Shown here: in pieces, positions 15,417-22,970 of the stretch | Layout of the letters: every line of letters begins with the position of its first letter | Position numbering within the stretch: the first letter of the stretch is position 1 | NCBI RefSeq assembly: GCF_001294645.1 | Contig: NZ_CP011868.1 | Span: 5,828,001 to 5,892,000, forward strand | Reading direction: 5' to 3' | DNA from: Pseudonocardia sp. HH130629-09 | GTDB lineage: Bacteria; Actinomycetota; Actinomycetes; Mycobacteriales; Pseudonocardiaceae | Length of the DNA stretch: 64,000 nucleotides | Program-made: the position numbers and the translations under genes | The notes under the pieces: model-generated | What the model was told of the DNA's origin: nothing | The model's database searches: none | The model's input: only the letters and a program-made list of their open reading frames with translations

Positions 15417-16171
15417 GAGCCTTTGCCAACTTGATCTGTGCTGGTCAGCGGCTCTGCGGCGTGGCGTCGCCCGTCTACCAGGAGCTTCACCAATTCACGC
15501 CCTGCGCGGCCACCGCAAGCCAGCGGGTGCCGAGCTGGTTCTGCGTCGGTACCTCGACCGCGTTCCGCTACATCCGCGAGGCGATCGCGCTGCTCGCCGA
15601 CCTGGCCCCGAGCCTCGAGCAGGCGATCGAGGTCGCCCGCGGGAAGGCGTTCGTGATCCTCGACGGGAGCCTGCTGCGTATCGACCGGGTCGGGATGGGA
15701 TCGGACTACAACGCCGGCTTCTACTCCGGCAAGCACAAGTGCCACGGCGTGAACGTGCAGGTCATCGCCGACCCGGCCGGCCGGCTGGTGTGGATCTCAC
15801 CGGCGCTGCCCGGTGCCCGTCACGACATCGCCGCGGCCCGCCAGCACGGGATCATCGACGCCCTCGCCGACGCCGGCGTTCAGGCGATCGCCGACACCGC
15901 CTACCAAGGCGCCGGCAAACACGTCGTCGTCCCGCAGCGCAGGCGACGCCTGGACCGCGACACCGGCCGCTACCGGCCCCTGTCTGCAGCACAGAAGGAA
16001 GTCAACACCACTCACGCCCGCCAACGCGGGCCCGGTGAACGGGTCAACGCCGAGCTCAAGAACTGGCGGATCCTGCGGAAGATCTGCTCCAGCCCCAGCC
16101 ACGCCACCGACCTCGTCGCCGCTGTTCAGACGCTCATGATCACCAACGTCTGATCAGGTTGGCAAACGCTC
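15417..16171 (+). mobile_element. IS5-family element, likely ISL2 subgroup and probable MITE parent type
   Basis: 755 bp with ends GAGCCTTTGCCAACTTGATC and, read inward from the right, GAGCGTTTGCCAACCTGATC. The flanks are a 3-bp ACT duplication (15414-15416 and 16172-16174). Three-base ANT duplications are characteristic of the ISL2 subgroup of IS5. The ends share the GAGC-TTT--CAAC-TG pattern with the MITEs, which supports cross-mobilisation. The element is short because its transposase gene seems to lack part of the N-terminal region. Confidence 0.8.
15431..16153 (+). CDS. IS5-family DDE_Tnp_4-type transposase, N-terminal region altered
   Basis: A 240-residue frame. From GTSTAFRYIREAI onward it is a standard IS5/DDE_Tnp_4 transposase: Asp in FVILDGSLL, the YSGKHKCHGVNVQV block, Asp in AIADTAYQGAG and Glu in GERVNAELKNWR. 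The first 45 or so residues do not resemble the usual DNA-binding region, and pieces that do (ALRGHRK) occur in another frame. This suggests an internal deletion plus frame change at the 5' end, so the protein may be inactive. The start is uncertain. Confidence 0.7.
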   Translation: MICAGQRLCGVASPVYQELHQFTPCAATASQRVPSWFCVGTSTAFRYIREAIALLADLAPSLEQAIEVARGKAFVILDGSLLRIDRVGMGSDYNAGFYSGKHKCHGVNVQVIADPAGRLVWISPALPGARHDIAAARQHGIIDALADAGVQAIADTAYQGAGKHVVVPQRRRRLDRDTGRYRPLSAAQKEVNTTHARQRGPGERVNAELKNWRILRKICSSPSHATDLVAAVQTLMITNV

Positions 16172-16273
16172 ACTGAGCCCTTTTCAACCTGCCGTTCCGG
16201 CAGCTCAGGGGCCTGGTTGTGTGGGTGCAGACGCCGAGCTAGCGAGCCGGTGACCTGTGCAGCTGTGGTCAGA

Positions 16274-18011
16274 CCCGAATCCGCGAGTAGGCTATGAGCT
16301 GATCTTGGTCGGCCAAAGTTGATGTTGCTTGGGTCGGGAGTTGGGTGGTGGGCAAGCGGGCGGCCCGAGTGTCGCCTCGGGTGGCGGGTTCCTGTGCTGG
16401 TCGGGGCCGGTGCGGCCGGGTCAGGACGGAGCGGGCAGGGCGCGGACGCGGGCGAGGACCTCGGCGAGTAGGTGCTCGCCGGGTGGTAGGCGCAGGGTGA
16501 GGCCGCGGGCGTGGCGCACGAGGCGGGCGGGGATGGTGATCAGCCGCCGGCGCAGGGTGGCGATCATGGCCTGGCCGCCGCGGACGCCGTGCCCGACCAG
16601 GCGCCCGTCGCGGGTGCGGGCGGTGAGGTGGTGCAGCCACCCGCTGGTGGTGGCGGCCAGGAGTGCGCCCCACATCCAGGCTCGGTTCACCGCGAGGTGT
16701 CCGGAGGGGAGGTGGCGCAGCGCGGCGCCGTGCTTGGTGTCGCGGAACAGGTTCTCCACCTTCGTGCGGTGGCGGTACCAGTACTCGGCCTGCGCGGCTG
16801 CGGCAGGTGTGGAGACGTCGAGGTTGGTCACGATGAACGAGTAGGCGAACACCCCGTCGACCTTGGCCACCGTAGCGAGGTCGTCGAGCGGGAGCGCCCG
16901 CTGGGCGGGGTGCAGGGTGCGTCGGCGCCGCGCTCGCGGGTCACCGGAGACCTGGCCGTGGTCCAGGTCGAGCCGGACCCGACGGATCAGCAGCTGGGTC
17001 GCTGCGGGCCACCAGTTCGGGCAATAGTCGGCCACCGCGACCTGCGCGCCGGTCATGTCGATCGCGTCGGTCCACCCGTCGGCCGCGACGCCGTCGAGGA
17101 TGCGCCACAGCGGCGCGATGCGTCGGGCGCCGATGGCGAACTCCACGCCGACGAACAGGGCTGCGCGGGCGAGCTGCCCGGCGAAGTAGCCCGCGTCCGC
17201 ACGCACGCGGACTCGCCCCGCCCGCGCCTGCGCGGGGAGCGCGGCCAGCGCCCGGTAGAACAGCTCGGCGCTGGTGGCGCGGGGGTCATCCCGGCCCGAA
17301 CCGAGGTCAGCGGCCAGCACCACCGCGGTGTCGGCCCAGGTCGCGACGTGCGGGCGGGCGACCCGCTGGCCTTGGTGGTTGAACGCCACGCCCTGCTTGA
17401 GCCGGCCGTAAACCTCGACATCGGTGGTGTCCAGATCGATCGTCACGTCCGCCGTCAGCTGCTCGGCCCGGTCCGGGTCGACCTGGGCGAGCAGGTCCAG
17501 CGCGGTGGTGTGCACGTCACCGAGCCCGGTCTCCACCGCCGCCCACTGCCCCTCGATGAACTTGCGCGCGAGCCCGGCGGCGGTCGTGGACGCCAACCCC
17601 GGCACCGGCGTGAGTGCCTGCCCGGCGGTGTCGGCGCGGTGCCGGTCCAGCCCGACCAGGAAGTCCTCCCCGCACAGCTGCGCCGCCGACATGCCGACCA
17701 GCATCTGCCCGGCGCTGCACCCGCGGTCGCGGTCCTTGATGGGCCCGACCGCGGCGTCGAGCTTGTCGATGATCCCGAGCCGGTCGATCAGTTCGGTCAC
17801 CGCGGCCAGCCCGGAGAACCTGGTCAGCGCCGCGTCCGGCGCGCCGAGACGCACCCGCGCACACCGCGGGCGTCGCTTGCGTACTGTTCGCACCTGATAG
17901 GTGTCCTCTCAACCCGCAATGTCGTGTCGTCGCAAACACGATCATCGCAGGTCAGCGGGCACCTATCGCCATCTCCCCAGTCCGGACACCAGCGCTACTC
18001 GCGGATTCGGG
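16274..18011 (-). mobile_element. IS1380-family insertion sequence inside a MITE
   Basis: 1738 bp with perfect terminal repeats CCCGAATCCGCGAGTAG. A 5-bp duplication TCAGA (16269-16273 and 18012-18016) is visible on both sides and occurs once in intact MITE copies. This is the best-preserved insertion in the window and probably one of the most recent. Confidence 0.95.
16421..17893 (-). CDS. IS1380-family transposase
   Basis: A 490-residue DDE_Tnp_1-type protein, normal length. Features include an early TELIDRLGIIDKLDAAVGP segment, the first Asp region TIDLDTTDVEVYG, RVRADAGYF with the second Asp, and a C-terminal YRHRTKVENLFRDTKHG block carrying the likely catalytic Glu. It has no stops or frameshifts. 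It is read on the minus strand within well-defined IS ends and is probably functional. Confidence 0.95.
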   Translation of the reverse strand: MRTVRKRRPRCARVRLGAPDAALTRFSGLAAVTELIDRLGIIDKLDAAVGPIKDRDRGCSAGQMLVGMSAAQLCGEDFLVGLDRHRADTAGQALTPVPGLASTTAAGLARKFIEGQWAAVETGLGDVHTTALDLLAQVDPDRAEQLTADVTIDLDTTDVEVYGRLKQGVAFNHQGQRVARPHVATWADTAVVLAADLGSGRDDPRATSAELFYRALAALPAQARAGRVRVRADAGYFAGQLARAALFVGVEFAIGARRIAPLWRILDGVAADGWTDAIDMTGAQVAVADYCPNWWPAATQLLIRRVRLDLDHGQVSGDPRARRRRTLHPAQRALPLDDLATVAKVDGVFAYSFIVTNLDVSTPAAAAQAEYWYRHRTKVENLFRDTKHGAALRHLPSGHLAVNRAWMWGALLAATTSGWLHHLTARTRDGRLVGHGVRGGQAMIATLRRRLITIPARLVRHARGLTLRLPPGEHLLAEVLARVRALPAPS

Positions 18012-18085
18012 TCAGAGCAGTTGCGCTGCAACCTTCGCGATCTCCTGACGCAGAAGCTCGCTGGTCAGGTTGAAAAAGGCTCACT

Positions 18086-18190
18086 CCCCCGCGTCGTAGT
18101 GCATTTCCCCTGGAGGCCGGTGAAGACGAGCGCGTCGGGACGCCGGGCGACGTAGGCCGCCAGGTGGTCGAGCAGGTCGGAGCCAGGGCC
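18086..18190 (-). pseudogene. Fragment resembling a tyrosine recombinase (phage-type integrase)
   Basis: A minus-strand frame reads LLDHLAAYVARRPDALVFTG, which resembles the segment of actinobacterial site-specific integrases just before the conserved HxLR region. It runs into the MITE at 18085 and has no catalytic residues left. The part upstream of about 18190 does not look like integrase. This may be the last trace of an integrative element, but the match is short. Confidence 0.4.
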
Positions 18191-18251
18191 CCGGCGAAGT
18201 CGTAGTGGGTAGCGACTGAGCTGGGGCGACACGCCGGGCCGAGATGCGGGT

Positions 18252-18318
18252 GCGGGCACGACCCTGTTGGTGATCATGAGGTTGTCGAAGCCTTGATCAC
18301 CAACAGGGTCGTGCCCGC
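18252..18318. repeat. 25-bp perfect inverted repeat with 17-bp spacer
   Basis: The arms 18252-18276 and 18294-18318 are exact complements; the inner part of the left arm reads CTGTTGGTGATCA. Open frames leaving the two arms outward both begin with the codons for MITNRVVPA, one starting ATG on the minus strand and one TTG on the plus strand. It may be a duplicated and inverted IS end (the right arm belongs to the ISAs1-type gene) or a hairpin used in IS recombination. Confidence 0.8.
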
Positions 18319-18865
18319 GTTGTCATCTGCTCCGATCGTTGCTGTCCTGCTCGACCCCGACACCCAACTCGACGCGGCCGTCACCGAGTCGGGCTCGACG
18401 CAGGCGGCGTTGTCGCTGTTCGACGCCCTGCACTCGGTTCCCGACCCGCGACGGGCGCGCGGGGTCCGCCATGGCCTGTCACCGGTGTTGGTGCTGGTCG
18501 CGTGCGCGGTGTTGGCCGGTGCCCGCTCATCCACCGCGATCGCCGAACACACCCGGGACGTCGGTGTCGGCCTGCTGGTCGAACTCGCCGACCGGCTCGG
18601 CATCGACCCGCAGCACGCCGTACTGGTGGTGCCGCACGAGTCCACGATCCGCAGGCTGCTCCAGCAACTCGACCCCGTCGAGCTGGAGTCCGCTCTGCAC
18701 GCCTGGACCAGCGCACAGCTTGCCGAGCGCCCGACCGACACCGGTCGGCCGCGTCGAGAGCAACGGCGGGTGTGGGCGCCGGACGGCAAGACCGTGCGTG
18801 GCGCCCGTACCCCTGACGGGCAGCCACACCTACTGTTCTACGGCGACCGAACCGCCCTGAACTGA
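18293..18865 (+). pseudogene. ISAs1-family transposase, truncated after the N-terminal half
   Basis: About 180 codons match the N-terminal region of ISAs1-type (H-repeat associated) transposases: LFDALHSVPDPRRARGVRHG, then VLVLVACAVLAGARS, and the block APDGKTVRGARTPDGQ containing the first catalytic Asp. Homology ends around PHLL near 18834. The frame then runs into unrelated sequence and stops at 18865. Full-length relatives are about 400 residues, so the remaining catalytic residues are missing. It marks the right edge of the IS island. Confidence 0.8.
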
Positions 18866-19360
18866 CAGAGACGATCACCGCCCACACGCGATCTTCCGGA
18901 CAGTCCCCAGAGCGCCGCCAACAAGCGGAGCGATTCAGCGAGCCGGTCGGGGCCGACGATGGGAACACCGAACCTGCGGATGGTGGCAGCGGGTGCGTCG
19001 GACCAGTCGTAGGTCAGACGAACCTGCGTCCCACCACCGGTCGGCGCGAGGTCGTATCGCCACGTCCAGCCGAGCGGCGCGCCACCGTGAACGGCCGTGG
19101 TCCACGCGTTGGTTCGATTCAGGTCGAACATCGTCAGGATGTTGTCGGACAGGTAGTGCTCGACGGCGTCGCCGTCGATGTAGGTCATGTTCATCGTGAA
19201 GACCTGACCGACGCCGGACAGGATCTCGGCGGTGGTCGGCTCTCCGACCCATCGCCGAGCCGTCGAAGTGCCGATGCATCGCCGGGTCGCGCAACAGCTC
19301 GAATGCTGCCGATGCCGGCGCGTCGATGACGGTGGCGGCGGCGTGAGCTGTGGACACCAC
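18838..19360 (-). pseudogene. SRPBCC-family protein, frameshifted
   Basis: A lipid/ligand-binding START-like protein encoded in two frames. The first, from GTG 19357 or 19360, reads VIDAPASAAFELLRDPAMHR. The second, from about 19247, continues VGEPTTAEILSGVGQVFTM and reaches the typical GWTWRYDLAPTGGGTQVRLT region. One extra base in the ATGGGTCGG stretch around 19244-19252 accounts for the shift. The 3' end runs into the edge of the truncated ISAs1 gene, so the last residues are probably not native. This could be a real lesion or a base-calling error. Confidence 0.7.
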
Positions 19361-19425
19361 AGCGATACTGCCGCATCTCCCCCTTCCGGTGCCCTCCCTC
19401 CGCTCCACGGACGGGGACGACGGGG

Positions 19426-19800
19426 TCAGAGCGCGGGCGGCACGTCGCGGCGGGCGACCCACCAGGTCACCACCCCGGCGCCAGTGAGCAGCGGGACGAG
19501 CACGAGCACCGCGGGACCGGCGAACACCGCGACCACGCCCAGGGTGATCGCCGCGATCCCGGCGCCGATGCCGCTGGCCACGGCCAGCACCGTGGCCCGC
19601 TCGCCGATCGGCTGCCCGGCCACCCAGGACAGGGTGCGGGCCACCCCGGCGACCACCACCGCCAGCACGATCCCCGCGACCACCGCGGCCGGTGGCAGCG
19701 CGGCACCCGCCGCGAGCGCGACCGGGATCGCGAGCGCGGTGAGGACAGCGGACAGCAGGGCGCGGAGGGACCGCCGCAGCGGCGGGACCGAGGGTGTCAC
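19426..19800 (-). CDS. Small integral membrane protein, unknown function
   Basis: A 124-residue protein with four predicted hydrophobic segments: about 12-32, 37-58, 69-88 and 92-113. A short Arg-rich N-terminus (PPLRRSLRALL) suggests a cytoplasmic start. No family motif was recognised. It has strong third-position GC bias and is followed by a separate SRPBCC pseudogene. Its neighbour upstream is a flavoprotein on the same strand, 54 bp away. Confidence 0.65.
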   Translation of the reverse strand: MTPSVPPLRRSLRALLSAVLTALAIPVALAAGAALPPAAVVAGIVLAVVVAGVARTLSWVAGQPIGERATVLAVASGIGAGIAAITLGVVAVFAGPAVLVLVPLLTGAGVVTWWVARRDVPPAL

Positions 19801-19854
19801 GTCTCCCCATTGTGCAGGGGTTGACCTGGGGTTTCGATGTAACCTGCGCGACCC

Positions 19855-20487
19855 TCAGTAGAGCCGGGCCGCGTAGCCGGCGCCGTAGTACTCCTCGATC
19901 TTCTCCAGCGGCTCGTCGGGGCGGGCGAGCCGCTTGGCGAGCTGCGCGGTGGAGGGCAGCGCGTCCGGCGCGGGCCAGCTCTCCGTCGCCCACAGCTCGG
20001 AGCGCAGGAACGCCTTGGGGCAGTGGAAGTAGATCTGCTCGATCGCGACCTCGCAGGCGAGCAGCGGCCGTCGGCCCTTCACGGCGAGCTCGTCGAAGTA
20101 GGGCGCGTCGCGGACGAGGCGGGCCCGGCCGTTGATGCGCAACGTGTCGTTGCGCCCCGGCACCAGCAGGATGACGCCGACGTGCGGGTTCTCCAGGACG
20201 TTGCGCCAGCCGTCGACACGACCGTTGCCGGGACGCTCGGGGATCGCGACCGTGCGGTCGTCGACGACGTGCACGAACCCGGCCGGGTCGCCCTTCGGCG
20301 AGACGTCGCAGGTGCCGGCCCGGCCCGACGTCGCCAGCAGCAGGAACCGGGACGCCGCCAGCCAGGCGCGGTGCACGTCCACGAGGTGGTCGCGTTCCTT
20401 CGCCAGGGCGGGTGCGATCGGCTGCCCGGTGATCTGCTGCAGCTCGGCGAGGGTGCGGATCTCGGTTCCGTGCGCGTCGGACGTCAT
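19855..20487 (-). CDS. Pyridoxamine 5'-phosphate oxidase-family FMN-binding protein
   Basis: A 210-residue split-barrel protein of the MSMEG_1061-like group, thought to bind FMN or F420 and act as an oxidoreductase. Recognisable blocks are FLLLATSGRAGTCDVSPKGDPAGF (residues near 50-75), IPERPGNGRVDGWRNVLENPHVG and the LRINGRARLV strand. The C-terminal CPKAFLRSELW is typical. ATG 20487 was chosen because it begins the conserved region, and upstream codons lack bias. Substrate unknown. Confidence 0.85.
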   Translation of the reverse strand: MTSDAHGTEIRTLAELQQITGQPIAPALAKERDHLVDVHRAWLAASRFLLLATSGRAGTCDVSPKGDPAGFVHVVDDRTVAIPERPGNGRVDGWRNVLENPHVGVILLVPGRNDTLRINGRARLVRDAPYFDELAVKGRRPLLACEVAIEQIYFHCPKAFLRSELWATESWPAPDALPSTAQLAKRLARPDEPLEKIEEYYGAGYAARLY

Positions 20488-20564
20488 GGGTCGACGGTAG
20501 GCGCGGACGGGCGCGGGGCCGGGAGAGTTCCGGTCACGGGCGTGGGGACGACCGGCATCACCTG

Positions 20565-21211
20565 CTAGCCCAGGACGGGCGTCATGCCCGGCTCCCGCCC
20601 GGTGGCGGCCAGCGCGAGCGCCGTGTCGTCCTCCCACCCCGCGACGGCGGCGTCCCCGGCCAGGCGCAGCACCGTCTCCCGCACCACCGCGAGCCCGGAC
20701 GCCGGCGGCGCGGGCGCGTCCGGCAGCACGACGGTCATGTCGAGGTGGTGCACCACGACCTCCACCACCCAGGTCGCGACGAAGTCGCCGACGTCGAGGA
20801 CGACCCCCTGGAACTCCAGCCGGTAGGGCCGCTCGAGGTCGGCGACGAGCCGGCGCAGCCCGCGCAGCGTCGTCGCGACGTGGGCGACCTGACCGGTCGG
20901 ACGGGCGTAGGCCGCGGCGACGGCGCGGGCGAAGCGCTCGTGCGCCCAGCCCGGCTGCTCGGGCCCGGTCGGCGGTGCGGTCCAGTAGGTCGCGAGGTCG
21001 GCGTCGGCGGGACGGTCGGTGCGGGCGGGAACCCGGCGAGCATCTCGACCAGGCCCAGGTGCAGGTGCGCGAGGACGTCGACGGCGAGCCAGCCGTGACA
21101 GCGGCTGCGAGCGTGCAGGTCGGTGTCGTCGACGTGGTCGAGCAGCGCGGACAGCCCGTCGAGCGTGTCGAGGAACGCGGGCCGCGCCACGTCGAGCGGA
21201 TAGGCCGTCAC
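20565..21211 (-). pseudogene. Maleylpyruvate isomerase-family (MDMPI/DinB-like) protein, frameshifted
   Basis: The start is GTG 21211, overlapping the stop of the reductase gene upstream by 4 bases. The first frame gives LLDHVDDTDLHARSRCHGW and VLAHLHLGLVEMLAGFPP, the metal-binding helix pattern of mycothiol-dependent MDMPI N-domains. From about 21030 the sense frame changes and continues ADADLATYWTAPPTGPEQPG and then VVEVVVHHLDMTVVLPD to the stop at 20565. A single missing base near CCCGCC restores the frame. It may be an assembly error or a true lesion. Confidence 0.7.
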
Positions 21212-22161
21212 AGCAGATCGGCCCCGGACCGCGAGGCCGGCTGCTCCCCGGCCGCGGCCATCTCCTCGGCCACCCGCATCAGCTCGGTGTTGACCGGGGT
21301 CGCGATCCGGTGCGCCGCGCCCAGGGCCACGATCTCGCCGTTGAGGTACCGGGCCTCGATGGAACCGGAACCGCGCCGGAGGCTCTGCCACGACGACGAG
21401 CCCCGCCGCGTCGCACCCGCGACCGGCCGCTCGGTGATGATGCCCTCCCGGCGGACGCGGTCGTCGTCGCCGGTCCTGGCGGCGATCCCGGCCGCGGCCA
21501 GCACGGCGTGGCCCTCCGCGGTCGCGGCCTGGACGAGGCGGGGGGCGTCCGGGTCGTCGAGCCCGCAGATCGCGTCGACCGCGTTGGCCAGGTTCGTGAG
21601 CAGCTTGCCGTACTTCGCGGCCATCACGTCCGGGTCGGCGCGGGAGGAGAACCCGGCCGCGGTGAGGTCGGCGACGATCGCTTCGGTGGTGGCGTCGACC
21701 CCGGAGGCGAACCGGCCGACGTCGAGCACACCCGGGACCGGCGACGACGACGCAACGACGACACCCGGTTCGTAGTGCTCGGCGGGCAGGATCACCAGCA
21801 TCGCCTGCACCCGGTCGGTGCGACGCGCGGCGAGGCGCTCGTTGGCGACGCCGTTCTGCGCGCACGCCACGGTGATCCCGGGGGTCGCCTTGAGCAGCGC
21901 GGCCAGCGGCGGCGGGGTGTCCTGCGACTTGACGGCGAGGATCGCGACGTCGTCGGGGGTGGGGCGGGCCTCGGCGACCGTGCTCACGGCCTCCACCGGA
22001 TGGGTGGTCGACCCGTCCGGGGTGTCCAGGCGCAGCCCGTGCTCGCGGATCGCGTCGAGATGCGCGCCCCGGGCGACGGCGACGACCTCCCGCCCCGCCG
22101 CGTGCAGCCGCGCCGCGATCGTCCCGCCGACCGCCCCTGCCCCGATCACCACGTAGCGCAC
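21208..22161 (-). CDS. Ketopantoate reductase (2-dehydropantoate 2-reductase) family
   Basis: A 317-residue NADPH-dependent reductase of the PanE/ApbA family. PanE itself makes pantoate for coenzyme A; paralogs of other specificity are common. The nucleotide motif GAGAVGG is at 7-13. Other family landmarks are LAVKSQD, CAQNGVANE, AKYGKLLTNLANAV with the catalytic Lys, and the SIEARYLNGEIV block with the conserved Glu. It overlaps the MDMPI gene by 4 bases, so the two probably form one operon. Whether this is the pantothenate enzyme cannot be decided here, so no symbol is given. Confidence 0.85.
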   Translation of the reverse strand: MRYVVIGAGAVGGTIAARLHAAGREVVAVARGAHLDAIREHGLRLDTPDGSTTHPVEAVSTVAEARPTPDDVAILAVKSQDTPPPLAALLKATPGITVACAQNGVANERLAARRTDRVQAMLVILPAEHYEPGVVVASSSPVPGVLDVGRFASGVDATTEAIVADLTAAGFSSRADPDVMAAKYGKLLTNLANAVDAICGLDDPDAPRLVQAATAEGHAVLAAAGIAARTGDDDRVRREGIITERPVAGATRRGSSSWQSLRRGSGSIEARYLNGEIVALGAAHRIATPVNTELMRVAEEMAAAGEQPASRSGADLL

Positions 22162-22238
22162 GACGCCGATCCTGACTCAACCGTCGTGCCGGCGCACCAC
22201 CGACGGCGGGGCAGTGGGTGCCCGCCGTCGTGGAGGAA

Positions 22239-22961
22239 TCAGACCAGATGGGTGGCGAGGAACCGGTCGACGGCCGCGCGGCCGGCGGCGACGTGCGGCT
22301 CGACCTTCCACTGTTCCACCAGCTCCGCGCCCGGCGCGAGCTCGGCGAGCCGGCGCGACACCGGCCCCGGGTGGAAGGCGTCGGTCCCCATGAGCACCAG
22401 CCACGGCGTCGTGACGTGGGCGAGCGCCTCGTCGGGAACGGAGTACAGCATCCCGCCGCCGCCCCACATGTTCGTGCGGAACGCGGCCCAGTCGTCGTCG
22501 GAGACTCCGGGGTGGTCGGCCTCGATCCCGGCGCGCCAGCTCGCGAAGCTCTTCTCGAACAGGTGCTGGTTGTCGGCACGGCCGACGGGCTGCAGCGCGA
22601 CCGCGGCCCGGATCCGCTGCTGCTCGGTGACCAGCAGGTTCGCGATGTAGGCGCCGCCGATGCACATGCCGAGCACCGCGCACTCGGAGACGCCGAGGTG
22701 GTCGAGCAGGGCCAGCTGGTCGGCGGTGTAGGTGTCCCAGCCGTCGTCGCCGTGGATGTCGGCGACCGAGGACCCGGCGTTGCGCTGGTCCATCGCGATG
22801 ACGCGGTACCGCTGGGCGAGGTGGGTGACCGGGTTCCAGGGAGCGTTGTCCCAGGCCGCGATCGTCGAGTTCATGCCGCCCGGGGCGAGCAGCAGGACCG
22901 GGAAGCCCGTGCCGTGCTCCTCGTAGTGCAGTGTCACGCCGGGGCGCTCGAAGGAGGGCAT
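22239..22961 (-). CDS. Alpha/beta hydrolase with a Cys nucleophile elbow
   Basis: A 240-residue alpha/beta hydrolase. The oxyanion region is LLLAPGGMNSTI and the strand with MDQRNAGSS follows. The nucleophile elbow reads VLGMCIGGAYI, with Cys100 where most relatives have Ser. The likely acid is in LVLMGTDAFHPG and the histidine in VEPHVAAG. Cys nucleophiles occur in dienelactone hydrolases, but the overall sequence looks like a general hydrolase. Substrate unknown. The gene lies 9 bp downstream of a membrane protein gene on the same strand. Confidence 0.85.
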   Translation of the reverse strand: MPSFERPGVTLHYEEHGTGFPVLLLAPGGMNSTIAAWDNAPWNPVTHLAQRYRVIAMDQRNAGSSVADIHGDDGWDTYTADQLALLDHLGVSECAVLGMCIGGAYIANLLVTEQQRIRAAVALQPVGRADNQHLFEKSFASWRAGIEADHPGVSDDDWAAFRTNMWGGGGMLYSVPDEALAHVTTPWLVLMGTDAFHPGPVSRRLAELAPGAELVEQWKVEPHVAAGRAAVDRFLATHLV

Positions 22962-22970
22962 GAGCCGAAA

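Larger units (their letters stand above)
16175..18082. repeat. MITE copy 4, split in two by the IS1380 element
   Basis: The left part is 16175-16273 (starts GAGCCCTTTTCAACCTG) and the right part 18012-18082 (ends with the 17-bp repeat). Removing the IS1380 copy and one TCAGA duplication restores exactly 165 bp. ACT duplications flank the whole at 16172-16174 and 18083-18085. The left ACT is shared with the IS5-type element, so the two were inserted end to end. Confidence 0.9.
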
